A model generated the notes under the pieces. The model was not told the origin of the DNA. It did not search any database and worked only from the letters and a program-made list of their open reading frames with translations. DNA of 64,000 nt from Magnetococcales bacterium (GTDB lineage Bacteria > Pseudomonadota > Magnetococcia > Magnetococcales > JADFWU01). The stretch spans positions 260,608 through 324,607 of the forward strand of contig JADFWU010000001.1 of NCBI GenBank assembly GCA_015234045.1, given 5' to 3'. Each line of letters begins with the position of its first letter. Position 1 is the stretch's first letter. The translations under genes were made by a program, and so were the position numbers. Below are positions 15,985 through 25,547 of this stretch, one piece after another.

Positions 15985-18948
15985 ATGCCAACCGGTGAAG
16001 ACGGCAAGGACAAGTACCGAGATATTCATTTTTATCCTTTTTCACATGATGAGGAGGGGTCGAAAGTTATTGGTTATGAACTGCGTCCAGAAAACAAAGG
16101 CAATAACGTTCGTCGTTATGACTCAAATCAGGCTCGATACCTTCGCTGCTATCTGCAAGATCTAAATGTCAATTGTACGATTGTCGAAAATGATTTTTAT
16201 GATTGGGATTATCTCGCTCAATATAAAGAATTTTATAGTACTGGTGCTAATTTATATAGCAACCGTTGTAAACGAATCCATTTTTTTCAAATTACCGAAG
16301 AAGACATCAAAGCATTTGAACCTCACAGACCAAGACGTAAAATTCTTGAAGAAAATGGATCCTCAATCAAGCCTGATGAGCTGTTAAAGGCGCTTTTCAA
16401 AGAAGCGCTAAGGTCTGATCTCACGGTGAGTGATGAATGCTATAAGAAGTTTGGTTTACAGATTCCAGACAAAAAAAATAAGGCCCTCAATATCTTGCAG
16501 GAAGCCTATCGTGGCTTTATTGTGAGGCGTCCTCTACATCGTCCCTATCTTGGTAGGACGGTTCTTGCTTGGTGTGGTGATCGCAGCAAGAGGGATACAT
16601 CCCTGGGTCAAAATCGGAGAATAAGAACACCTATTCGAATTGGGCCGCACCCTTGCTCTTTTCCGACCGCACGTGAATATATGGTCCATATAGCAGGGAT
16701 AGCGCTCAAGGTGGACGGGCTCGCATGGCAACAACAAGACCAAGGAACTGGTGCATGTGGTACTGTTTCGCTTTGGTCAGCGCTTCAATCAAGAATGTAT
16801 CCCCACCTCAAGATCTCTTCACCAAAGCTGACAAAGCTTGCTCATGCCATGAGAACTCAAGGTGAACGTGTGTTTCCCTCACGATATTTGCATCGGAATC
16901 AAATTGCTGATGCCATTCGACAGATCCCAGGTTGTCAACCTGTCGTGATTAGAGGAGATATCTCTCCCAAAAGAGGTGTGTCTGGTTATACGTTTTCAAT
17001 TGAACACTTTTGTCAAATTTGCCTAATCTACTTGCGCGGCGGTTTTCCTCTGTTGGTTTCTGGAAACCAAAGGAAACAAGAGGGTGGAAAAGACCATATG
17101 AGCTGTATTACTGGCTTTATGGTTCCCCAGACTGACAAGCAGATGACTGGCTCAGACATTATCGAGCAAATAAAAAACAATAAATCTGATGTCTTTTTTG
17201 AGGATACTCATTTTCGTCACTTCTTCATTCATGACGATAATATCGGTCCTAATGTTCGTGTCCGTGTCACCACCTACGAATTCCTTTTCCTTCTTCGTAA
17301 AGCGATTTCGTATTTCAATGATTTCATAACTCTGATTAATCACCTGTCGATACCAGAACACGCCCAGAAAAAACAAGAATTTTTTGGTCACTGGAAAGAT
17401 GCTCTGAAAACTTGGCAGAAAGAAGATGGTATTACTGCGCTTGAACCATCTAAATGGAATCGAAAGTGTGATTACTCTGTAATACCTGCCGAACTTATTG
17501 AATCAACACTAAACAAGGACCTGAAAGACCTACAAACTGTCATTGATAAAGCAATAAAAATGACAGGGGCGCAATTTACGACAAATAGACTTAACACTCT
17601 TATAGAAAAGCTTGGTGCTTATATTCTGGCTCCATGCCCAACAGAAACACTGGAAGAATACGACAATAATCACTGTAAAGTAGAGTTCCAGAAAGATGAA
17701 CATAACAGATTTAAAAAAATATTCGATCAGATAGAAAAATCGGAATATAGTCATACTGCTGAAGATCTTTATGATACTGCTGTAAAATTATTTCATAGCG
17801 CATTGATCTTTCTTAATACTGCAACTGAGATAGATAAAAAGGTTCAGTGGCAGAGCTTGCTCTATAATCAAAACGACCAAACGAATGGTAAAAACTTCAA
17901 GACTTCTGATAAAACCATTCAACGTCGTGTTGTATTGGTGTTTGACCCACCTTTGGACCGAGAAGGAAAAGCCGCTATTGAGCAATATGAAGATGTGCGG
18001 GATTGGCCCACTTTCAACTCCTTTACTCCTCATAGTCTGCATATTGCGGTTCCGGAAGAGATTGTCACGCTACCTGATCAACTACTCAGGGCGAGTTTGC
18101 GTAAACTTCAAGCGATAGCTGTTGCCTATAAATTCAATCCAGAAAAAGAAGTGGCGCTCGAAGAAACATTGTTGTGGACGAGTAGTTGCAGGTTTGTCGA
18201 TCAAGTAAGTTATTTTGAAGATGTTCTTCCAAGTGTTCTTAGTCAAATTCAACAACCAGAAATGGATGATGTCCTGAACTCTGACATACTCAGAAGTAAA
18301 TTTAAGTTCTATTTGGAAGAACGTTCAAGCTGGATAGAAAGTACTCGGGAAAAACTTTATAAAAACTCTCGTTTGATGAGTAAATATATTGGTCTCGTGC
18401 GCTTCGGTATTCGAAAAAGAAGCGATCCCAATGCAACAACAACCCCTATAATGGATATTTTATTTGATACAACTGACAGTGATCAAAATCAGTTTGCAAT
18501 TGCTCATGTCATATTCCAGAAAAGTCAAAAAAGACTTACAGAGCTTGTTGGAAACGCCCGATTTTTAGATCAGCTTAAATTTCACTTCAAAGATCTCTAC
18601 AATTTGGATCTTCACCAACTTCCAGACTTTGGCCTTACGATTTTTTCACCCACAGATGATGTTGTCCATGCGTACCAAGAGGCTGAACAGGCGCACTTGT
18701 TTAGCAAGGCTTGCCAACGCATTGAGTCCGATGCCAGTCATCTTAGTAAATGTCAGAACAATAAAGAGGATGACCCTGGCGCATATATGGAAGCTATTGG
18801 AAATGTGGAACAGCTTCTGACATCACTTTCGGTTGATATCGATATCACAGAAAAAAAAGCGCTTGGGTATAAAGATACGTTTGATGACATCGTGTCCAAA
18901 CTTGTTACAATGTTAACTCATTACAAAGAGCGGAATGGCTTGTCATGA
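15985..18948 (+). CDS. Predicted papain-like cysteine peptidase, large, uncharacterised
   Basis: 987 residues from ATG 15985, chosen because GGAG lies eight bases upstream; the frame is open back to GTG 15961, which has no ribosome binding site. Residues about 10-110 form an alpha/beta-looking domain ending in RIHFFQIT. Residues 176-190 carry GFIVRRPL and LGRTVL. Then comes QQQDQGTGACGTVSLW with candidate nucleophile Cys258, KDHMSC with His371, and FIHDDNIGP with Asp417: the Cys-His-Asp order and spacing of a papain-fold peptidase. Residues about 440-987 are mostly helical with no recognised domain. There is no signal peptide or membrane segment, so it should be cytoplasmic. From memory it resembles a set of uncharacterised bacterial proteins with the same RPL-IGRT and QD-AC motifs; no function is known to me. 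AT-rich codon use differs from that of the flanking housekeeping genes. Confidence 0.75.
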   Translation: MPTGEDGKDKYRDIHFYPFSHDEEGSKVIGYELRPENKGNNVRRYDSNQARYLRCYLQDLNVNCTIVENDFYDWDYLAQYKEFYSTGANLYSNRCKRIHFFQITEEDIKAFEPHRPRRKILEENGSSIKPDELLKALFKEALRSDLTVSDECYKKFGLQIPDKKNKALNILQEAYRGFIVRRPLHRPYLGRTVLAWCGDRSKRDTSLGQNRRIRTPIRIGPHPCSFPTAREYMVHIAGIALKVDGLAWQQQDQGTGACGTVSLWSALQSRMYPHLKISSPKLTKLAHAMRTQGERVFPSRYLHRNQIADAIRQIPGCQPVVIRGDISPKRGVSGYTFSIEHFCQICLIYLRGGFPLLVSGNQRKQEGGKDHMSCITGFMVPQTDKQMTGSDIIEQIKNNKSDVFFEDTHFRHFFIHDDNIGPNVRVRVTTYEFLFLLRKAISYFNDFITLINHLSIPEHAQKKQEFFGHWKDALKTWQKEDGITALEPSKWNRKCDYSVIPAELIESTLNKDLKDLQTVIDKAIKMTGAQFTTNRLNTLIEKLGAYILAPCPTETLEEYDNNHCKVEFQKDEHNRFKKIFDQIEKSEYSHTAEDLYDTAVKLFHSALIFLNTATEIDKKVQWQSLLYNQNDQTNGKNFKTSDKTIQRRVVLVFDPPLDREGKAAIEQYEDVRDWPTFNSFTPHSLHIAVPEEIVTLPDQLLRASLRKLQAIAVAYKFNPEKEVALEETLLWTSSCRFVDQVSYFEDVLPSVLSQIQQPEMDDVLNSDILRSKFKFYLEERSSWIESTREKLYKNSRLMSKYIGLVRFGIRKRSDPNATTTPIMDILFDTTDSDQNQFAIAHVIFQKSQKRLTELVGNARFLDQLKFHFKDLYNLDLHQLPDFGLTIFSPTDDVVHAYQEAEQAHLFSKACQRIESDASHLSKCQNNKEDDPGAYMEAIGNVEQLLTSLSVDIDITEKKALGYKDTFDDIVSKLVTMLTHYKERNGLS

Positions 18949-19239
18949 AACAATAAAAATATTCTATATTTTTTAAGAAAGATCAATGAATTAGTGTTTG
19001 TTTTCAGGCGAAAGATGTCAGTGAAACAAGTGTTTTTTTGTAGAACGGAAATATCTGGACTATGAAGTGCAAAATATGCTAGCATGCACCTTCTGAACAC
19101 GATTTCTGTTCGCGAAAGATCGATTCAGTGTGCTTTTTAATGTTTTCGAATATGAATAACTGGATCAATCCTCAAAACGAGAAAGGAGATTCTCAATCTT
19201 TATCGCGACTTTGCTGTTAAGGTAAGGAGAGATTCTAAC
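18949..19239. other. Intergenic region with palindrome and duplicated ribosome-binding-site-like segment
   Basis: 291 bp. It contains the perfect 10-bp palindrome ATGCTAGCAT near 19076, and two similar segments, AAGGAGATTCT (about 19182) and AAGGAGAGATTCT (about 19224); the second is the ribosome binding site of the 89-residue gene. A 22-codon frame from ATG 19152 ends just before that site, but it lacks a convincing ribosome binding site. Probably promoter and leader DNA. Confidence 0.35.
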
Positions 19240-19509
19240 ATGGATAATGCTTGGAAGAAAAAACTAAATATCGTCAAAAAAAATAATCAAGCGCGCCTCC
19301 AAGAGCTTGATGCTGAGTTTGCTCGACAGCAAGAAAAAGATCAGTCTGAGCCTGTCAGCATTTCTGGTGACGATCGCCATCAATATCTCGGTTGTGCTGG
19401 CCGCCAAGATATTTGGGATAAAAATACTCAGACCAATGATCTCTATATCCGGCGCCATGTAGACTGGATCAATGAACTGGCTTCTGATCAAGAAACTGTG
19501 GAGTCATGA
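19240..19509 (+). CDS. Hypothetical protein, 89 aa
   Basis: 89 residues with a strong AAGGAG site upstream. Residues 1-35 are a basic, amphipathic helix with possible coiled-coil character (KKKLNIVKKNNQARLQELDAEF). The rest is polar, with LGCAGRQDIW and RRHVDWINELA. There is no signal peptide or known motif. It follows the peptidase-like gene in the same direction by 291 bp and could be its partner, but the distance allows a separate promoter. Confidence 0.6.
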   Translation: MDNAWKKKLNIVKKNNQARLQELDAEFARQQEKDQSEPVSISGDDRHQYLGCAGRQDIWDKNTQTNDLYIRRHVDWINELASDQETVES

Positions 19510-19519
19510 ACCTGTGCAA

Positions 19520-19571
19520 CCAACTCTGACAAAATTAATCTTGCTCATAAGATTTACTTTTTCAGAGTTGG
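19520..19571 (+). other. Long two-part hairpin after the 89-aa gene
   Basis: CCAACTCTGA (19520-19529) pairs with TCAGAGTTGG (19562-19571). Inside, AAAA pairs with TTTT and AATCTT with AAGATT around a 6-base loop. It sits 10 bp after the stop codon. No U-tract follows, so it is a stable 3' structure or a weak terminator rather than a classical one. Confidence 0.5.
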
Positions 19572-19642
19572 CTGCTTGAAGAAGAATTTATATTTCTTGG
19601 TCTTTTTTTATAATGAGTAATTCCTTTCAATGAGATAGTAGA

Positions 19643-20320
19643 ATGCCCAATCAACTTGGTCTGAAAATCTATCGTCAGGAATCAAACAATTCAACTCTGC
19701 CGTTGGATGTTATTGCTAAAGCATCCGATGCATGGACAGATCTTCTTTGGCCGCTCATTGGTAATCTGCTGGTTTTCTATAATAACGATCCTATCATTGA
19801 TAAACTCTTTGCCAGCCGGCTGGATATTGATCCTGAAGCGGTAAGCGATGGCATTATCGAAGGATTAACGCTTTGGATAAAACTAAGTCACGACCCAACT
19901 GCCTGGGGCTTTGATACAACTACCTATTTTGGTGCAAGTACGGCTACGGCTCTATCCACTAAAGAATTCATAATAGTTGATCTTACTTCTTCTTCAATTG
20001 ATGTAGATCCAGTCCAATTGAAATTATATACCACTATTTTTAGCATGGAATTTGGTTGGGTGCTGAAACGCTATATGATGCTTGGACCAACCAATATTCT
20101 TGATGAAAATCTTGAACCAGAAAAAAGAAGACTACCGCAGGACGATAAGACGATTAATCAGATCGTTATCAGTGCTGTTCAGGAGTTTCGTGAGTTACAT
20201 ATTCATGCAAATTCCCTGCTTTCGTCCATGGTGAGAGGTCAAAGCTCTTTGCGCGAACTTATGCTCCACTATACATGTATAATGGGGCGCTTAATGAGCG
20301 ACCAACTTGATGAAAAATAA
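19643..20320 (+). CDS. Hypothetical protein, 225 aa
   Basis: 225 residues, ATG start with a weak GAG site upstream. There is no signal peptide. Composition is that of a soluble, mainly helical globular protein, with aromatic-rich segments (WTDLLWPLIGNLLVFY, FSMEFGWVLKRYMMLG) that could be buried helices. No motif or family recognised. It lies between the 89-residue gene and the HD-GYP gene on the same strand, with 133 and 136 bp gaps, and shares their AT-rich composition, so it probably arrived with them. Confidence 0.6.
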   Translation: MPNQLGLKIYRQESNNSTLPLDVIAKASDAWTDLLWPLIGNLLVFYNNDPIIDKLFASRLDIDPEAVSDGIIEGLTLWIKLSHDPTAWGFDTTTYFGASTATALSTKEFIIVDLTSSSIDVDPVQLKLYTTIFSMEFGWVLKRYMMLGPTNILDENLEPEKRRLPQDDKTINQIVISAVQEFRELHIHANSLLSSMVRGQSSLRELMLHYTCIMGRLMSDQLDEK

Positions 20321-20456
20321 GGCGGCATTGTGATCATTCTATATCTTGTATAGCTAGTATGTTCATGGACCAAGAGATTTAGCTAATTGAAACTCTGTGC
20401 TGACATTTAGTGAATCGTAGCAAGTAATATCAACAAACATAACAATAAAATAAATC

Positions 20457-21641
20457 ATGTCAACTTCTCATCATATCCACTTAATTCAACTCAATAATCA
20501 TGAGTTTTTGATAAATAAACATATTATAGAAGCCGCAAAACTATTCCTTGGCACCAACTTTTCCAGTCATTTTCATATACATGAAAATATAGACGCGCTG
20601 TGTTCACTGAGCCAAAAAACACCGCTCGACTTGTTGGTTATCAGTCATGTTCAACTTGGTAATCTTGAGGGTAAACAAGATTGTTGTGCTCAAGATTTAC
20701 TTGATACACTCAAATCTGTTAATAATGTGCCAAAAAAGGGTTCATATACACCCTGTAAAACCGCTCTATTATTGTTAAGTAATAAGTATTTGCATCGAGT
20801 GTTGCCTCATAAATTTCCCGATTTAATTCTTGGAGTATTACCTACACCGATTGAAAATGCTCAATCTGTGATTCCTTTTTTTCATGGTTTACTTCACCGT
20901 TTGAGCACGCACCGTCTGCTTACCGAAAAAATAGCCGACACAACTAAAGCATTAATGAATGGATTAGCGCAAGCCATTGAAAAAAGAGATGGCTTCACTG
21001 GCGGTCATGTCAATAGAGTTGGCACTATTTCCAGACGACTTGCTGAACTGTATTTTAGAAAACAAGAGATCCAACCCTTGTTTGATCTAGATCATTTTGA
21101 ATGGGCTGCTGTACTTCATGATGTTGGAAAAATCAGTACGCCTGAGTGTATTCTAATCAAGCCCGGTAGATTTGAGGGTGATGAACGTTCAATCATGGAA
21201 AGGCATGCAATAGTTGGTTCTACACTTCTTGAAGATGCAAATGCTGATAATAAACTGGATCTTTTGTCAATTGCAGCGACAATTGCCAAAACCCACCATG
21301 AAAAATGTGATGGGACTGGCTACCCAAACGGTATTTCGAAAAATGAGATTCCACTAGAAGGTCGAATTGTTGCTGTAGCTGATGTAATGGATGCCTTACT
21401 TTCCAAGCGTTCTTATAAAGAAGCTAAAACGCCAGAAGTTACACTGAAAATATTAATTGATGATCGTTTCAATGAAAATGGTTCAGGTCACTTTGATGAA
21501 GATATTATTGATATATTAGTAAATAACTGGGACGATCTTCTAAAATTATGGAATGAATGTAAAATAGAAGATGTTGATCAAGGTGCGTCTTCACCCGGTC
21601 ATTATGATAAATATTGCAGATCTGCAAATACTATTAGTTAA
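20457..21641 (+). CDS. HD-GYP domain phosphodiesterase with degenerate receiver domain
   Basis: 394 residues, ATG start without a clear Shine-Dalgarno site. Residues about 170-360 hold a complete HD-GYP domain: GGHVNRV, the metal pair His221-Asp222 in LHDVGK, IKPGRF, HHEKCDGTGYPNG (280-292), then ADVMDALLSKRSYK. Such domains hydrolyse cyclic-di-GMP to pGpG or GMP. The N-terminal about 150 residues have the length and strand pattern of a response-regulator receiver, but the expected phospho-acceptor position reads LLVISHVQLGNLEG without the usual Asp. Activation by phosphorylation is therefore doubtful. It is the last gene of the AT-rich block and converges on the hybrid kinase gene. Confidence 0.88.
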   Translation: MSTSHHIHLIQLNNHEFLINKHIIEAAKLFLGTNFSSHFHIHENIDALCSLSQKTPLDLLVISHVQLGNLEGKQDCCAQDLLDTLKSVNNVPKKGSYTPCKTALLLLSNKYLHRVLPHKFPDLILGVLPTPIENAQSVIPFFHGLLHRLSTHRLLTEKIADTTKALMNGLAQAIEKRDGFTGGHVNRVGTISRRLAELYFRKQEIQPLFDLDHFEWAAVLHDVGKISTPECILIKPGRFEGDERSIMERHAIVGSTLLEDANADNKLDLLSIAATIAKTHHEKCDGTGYPNGISKNEIPLEGRIVAVADVMDALLSKRSYKEAKTPEVTLKILIDDRFNENGSGHFDEDIIDILVNNWDDLLKLWNECKIEDVDQGASSPGHYDKYCRSANTIS

Positions 21642-21695
21642 TTGTAATGTGGATAAAGAAAAGCTGTATAGTTTTCACAGCCAATCGACATTGAC

Positions 21696-24600
21696 TTACC
21701 CCATATAATCCCGCAGTGTCGCCAAAAGCAGTTTCTTCTTAATGGGTTTGGTGAGGTGAAGATCACACCCAGAGGCTTTGATTTGCTCTGATTCTTCAGA
21801 TAAGGCATGGGCGGTTAATGCAATGACAGGTGTTGGATTGTGACCCTGCTGATTTTCCCAAGCCCGTATTGCCTGGGTAGCTTGATACCCATCCATCACC
21901 GGCATTTGTATATCCATCAATACAAAATCAAACGATTCGCTTTTAAATTTCTCTACTGCATCGGCACCATTGGTTGCCATTACTAACTGGTAGGCACTCT
22001 TTTTCAAGAAGGCCTGAACCAGTAATCTATTATCATCCGCATCGTCAACGAGTAGGATTTTCTGTGGATTCTGAGAATCAATAGTCGGGCTGTCCACGGT
22101 TTGACCATTGTGCTTTATTGCATTCTTATCTTGATTCAATGTATCTGGACCAACTGGCATAGCGGAAGACGCTGGAAGCGGAATGAGAAAAGTAAACGTA
22201 CTACCTTGATCCAGTGTGCTTTCCACCCAAATCTTACCATCCATCAGATCAACCAAGCGCTGACAGATCGTCAAGCCTAAACCAGTTCCACCATGTTTTC
22301 TGGTAGTTGAGGCATCTGCTTGTGTAAAGGGTTTGAAAATCTCCTCCTGATGCGCTTGGGAAATACCTAACCCGGTATCCTCAACGGAGAAAAAGATCTT
22401 ATCTTCCATGCTGGAACCTAAACGAATGCTAATGGCACCTTTTTGAGTGAATTTTAGCGCATTACCTATTAAATTTAACAACATCTGACGCAGACGTGTA
22501 GAATCACCTTCTACCCAGCATGGTACTTCATCATCAATTTGAAGATCTAATACAATCCCTTTCTCACGTGCTGTAAATTCAAAAATATTAACCGCTTCTC
22601 TGACCAGTAGATGCAGGTCGAACGTCGCTTTTTCCAAAATTAACTGACCTGCCTCAATTTTGGAAAGATCAAGCACATCATTGATCAGGGATAACAACAC
22701 TTCACCAGAGCGATTTAGTGTATCAACGCTCCATTTCTGAGTTTCGGTGAGTTCTGTTTCATTGAGCACTTCACCCATACCGAGAATGGCATTCAGGGGT
22801 GTGCGTATCTCATGGCTCATAGTAGCTAGAAAAATGCTCTTGGCCTGATTGGCTTTTTCTGCCTCTCTTTTTGCTGATCTGAGATTGGTTTCTGCTTCCT
22901 TTGTCTTGGTAACGTCAAACATGATGCCAAGCATTTCAGCAGGCATTCCTTTTTGGTCTGTCACAACGGTAACGACATCTCTGATCCAGACGACTCTGCC
23001 GCTTTTTGTAACTGCTCGATACTCAAGAGTATGATCCTGACCACGAGCTGTTCGAGCAATACAGTACTGGCTGGCCCACTCTCGATCATCTGGATAAATC
23101 CGAGCTTTCCAGGAATCAAGATCTGTCCAGGAATCTATAGCGTAACCCAATAAAACCTCACTTTGAGGACTCATATATGTGAATTGGTCGGCATCGAGAT
23201 CAAAACGCCAAAAAATAGCATAAGCTTGTTCCACCAAAGAGCGGAACATCCGTTCACTATTTATCAGACGGTCTTCACTTTCTTTCAAAGCCAGCACAAT
23301 GTTCTTTTCTTCAGTGTGATCCACCACACTGCCAACATAACTGACCAATGCGCCTTGACTATTTAATTCTGGAAAAGCCTGAAATTCAACCCACCGAACC
23401 TCTCCATCAGGCCGAATAATACGGCTTTGTTCCGCCCAAGGCTCTTTGTTGGCGACCACATGTTGCCAGCTTTCAACCGTACGTTGTCGATCTTCAGGAT
23501 GAATGGCGTTAATCCATCCTTCACCCAAAGTTTTTTCAGAGGAGAAGTGAGAAATTTCACTCCAACGCTTATTCACATAAATCCCTTTTCCTTCGGGAGA
23601 AGCCTGGAATATGCCTATTGGAGAAAAATCAGCCAGTGCACGGAAGCGCTCTTCATTGTTTCTAATCGACTGTTCAGCATGTCTGAGGATAGTGATGTCC
23701 CAGTTAACACCGACCATGCTTTCAGGCAAACCTCTTGTTGAATAATTTACCAAACCAGCAGAGCGGACATGTCGGACAGAGCCATCCGGCCAAATAATTC
23801 GAAATTCGGTATCAAACTCTATATCACCAGCTAAAGCAGAATTTATCAGTGCTTCAGTAGGCAGTAAATCATCTGGATGAACCTGATTTTTCCATGCTTG
23901 ATAATGACCAGTAAACTCATTCTTATCAACGTGATAGATCTCCATCATTTGGTGATCCCAAATAAGTTGATTATCGGCCAAGTTCCATTCCCAAACACCG
24001 ATTCCACCGGCACGTGTTGCTATAGACAAACGCTTACTGGTACGCAATAATTTATCTTCTGCTTGTTTTCGTTCTGAAATATTTTTTATAAAGGCAATAA
24101 AGTAATCTATGGAATGATCGCTTTTGCGCATACAGCTAACAGAGATGATTGCATGAATAACCTCACCGTTTTTATGGATAAATCGCTTATCCATGCTGTA
24201 GCCATTGCTAATACCATCAATTATTCGATTAAATTCTGTCAGATCAGCTTCCAAATCATCTGGATGCGTTAGCTCTGCCCAAGTTTTACTGGATAGTTCT
24301 TGTTTGGAATAGCCGAAGATTTCACATAATCGGTCATTAACCTCCAACCACCCTTTTTCAATCGTGGTTGTGGCAATTCCGATAAGGCCCAATTCGAAAT
24401 AGCGTCTCAATTGTTCTTCATTAATTCTAAGCTGTTCCAGTATTTTTTTCTGCGCACTAATATTCTGAATTTGACCAATAAATAGTCGAGGATCTCCAGC
24501 CTCATCCCGAACCAGTGAAACACTCAACAATCCCCAAACAATGCTGCCTGAACGATGTAAATAGCGTTTTTCCATCGTAAACGAATCAATTTGACCACTG

Positions 24601-25547
24601 ATGACATGGCGCAAATTCTGGAGGTCTTTCTTTAAGTCATCGGGATGTGTAATGTTCTCAAATGTCATATTGAGCAGTTCATCGCGGTCATAGCCAACCA
24701 TTTGGCAAAAAGCGTGATTGACATCAACGAACTTTTTATCCATGCCTGCAATGACTAACCCCATCACAGCCTGGTGGAAAAAAACGCGGAACTTCTCTTC
24801 ACTTTCCCGTAGATAGATCTCTAATTCATGTTGGGCAGAAAGATGTTTGGCACTGTCAGACAGAAACTGATTGGTAACTTGGGTGAGTACGCCAAGCTCA
24901 TCATGCACGTGATTATCAATCAGCGGTAATGGTTGTGGATTGAGTGGATCCATAGCAGCCAAATTTTTTGACTGTCGGATCAAAGGGCGGGTTAACACCA
25001 TGTGATAGGCGCTGAACAATAACAAAACCAACAACAGATTACGTAATACACCACTGATAATGACAAATATTGCTCGGGAGACAAAATCAGATAGTGCCAC
25101 ATCCCGGTCCACTTCAACAATCAGACGACCAGGCTTATCCATGGGAACACCTGGCGGATGCAATCTTCTTTCATATTTGATGATGCCACCGGAAAAAAAG
25201 CCAGATAACCAGCGCTGCTCAACGTTTACCAGCTCTTGCCGATGTTTAGCTGACAACTCAAGTCCCAAATCATCCAGAATCTGTCCCGCGTTGATGAAAT
25301 CATATTCCAATAGCCCCTGAACCACCTCCCGTGCCAAATCTCGATCAAGGATATGTACTGAACGTGTGGCCGGATGAGTTGCCACATCCAAAATGCGTTG
25401 AATATGTGCATCAAGAGCATCCGTCTGAATTGTGTAATCTCGCACCACCTGCACAATGCTGAGAATCAAACCCAGTAAAAATGCCACTGCAACGCCAATA
25501 CGTGCCAAGCGAAAAGAGAGGCGTTTGGTAATCGGCAATTTATTCAT
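21696..25547 (-). CDS. Hybrid sensor histidine kinase with five PAS domains
   Basis: 1,283 residues. ATG 25547 is chosen because it overlaps the stop of the upstream binding-protein gene as ATGA. Order: TM1 (about 17-37), periplasmic sensor (about 38-165), TM2 (about 166-190), HAMP-like linker, five PAS/PAC units (about 255-370, 378-495, 505-630, 640-760, 768-890; each with a HPDDL or PDDR motif), HisKA with phospho-His912 in SHEIRTPLN, HATPase with NALKFT, DTGLGIS and GGTGLGLTI, and a C-terminal receiver with phospho-Asp1212 in LMDIQMPVMDG and KPI. It probably senses a ligand through the coupled binding protein. No separate response regulator or HPt protein is adjacent. Confidence 0.95.
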   Translation of the reverse strand: MNKLPITKRLSFRLARIGVAVAFLLGLILSIVQVVRDYTIQTDALDAHIQRILDVATHPATRSVHILDRDLAREVVQGLLEYDFINAGQILDDLGLELSAKHRQELVNVEQRWLSGFFSGGIIKYERRLHPPGVPMDKPGRLIVEVDRDVALSDFVSRAIFVIISGVLRNLLLVLLLFSAYHMVLTRPLIRQSKNLAAMDPLNPQPLPLIDNHVHDELGVLTQVTNQFLSDSAKHLSAQHELEIYLRESEEKFRVFFHQAVMGLVIAGMDKKFVDVNHAFCQMVGYDRDELLNMTFENITHPDDLKKDLQNLRHVISGQIDSFTMEKRYLHRSGSIVWGLLSVSLVRDEAGDPRLFIGQIQNISAQKKILEQLRINEEQLRRYFELGLIGIATTTIEKGWLEVNDRLCEIFGYSKQELSSKTWAELTHPDDLEADLTEFNRIIDGISNGYSMDKRFIHKNGEVIHAIISVSCMRKSDHSIDYFIAFIKNISERKQAEDKLLRTSKRLSIATRAGGIGVWEWNLADNQLIWDHQMMEIYHVDKNEFTGHYQAWKNQVHPDDLLPTEALINSALAGDIEFDTEFRIIWPDGSVRHVRSAGLVNYSTRGLPESMVGVNWDITILRHAEQSIRNNEERFRALADFSPIGIFQASPEGKGIYVNKRWSEISHFSSEKTLGEGWINAIHPEDRQRTVESWQHVVANKEPWAEQSRIIRPDGEVRWVEFQAFPELNSQGALVSYVGSVVDHTEEKNIVLALKESEDRLINSERMFRSLVEQAYAIFWRFDLDADQFTYMSPQSEVLLGYAIDSWTDLDSWKARIYPDDREWASQYCIARTARGQDHTLEYRAVTKSGRVVWIRDVVTVVTDQKGMPAEMLGIMFDVTKTKEAETNLRSAKREAEKANQAKSIFLATMSHEIRTPLNAILGMGEVLNETELTETQKWSVDTLNRSGEVLLSLINDVLDLSKIEAGQLILEKATFDLHLLVREAVNIFEFTAREKGIVLDLQIDDEVPCWVEGDSTRLRQMLLNLIGNALKFTQKGAISIRLGSSMEDKIFFSVEDTGLGISQAHQEEIFKPFTQADASTTRKHGGTGLGLTICQRLVDLMDGKIWVESTLDQGSTFTFLIPLPASSAMPVGPDTLNQDKNAIKHNGQTVDSPTIDSQNPQKILLVDDADDNRLLVQAFLKKSAYQLVMATNGADAVEKFKSESFDFVLMDIQMPVMDGYQATQAIRAWENQQGHNPTPVIALTAHALSEESEQIKASGCDLHLTKPIKKKLLLATLRDYMG

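Noticed and set aside
14760-21700. Duplicated tRNA-Thr 3' end as an integration scar
   Set aside because: I looked for a second copy of the final 20 bases of tRNA-Thr in the following 7 kb and did not find one by eye.
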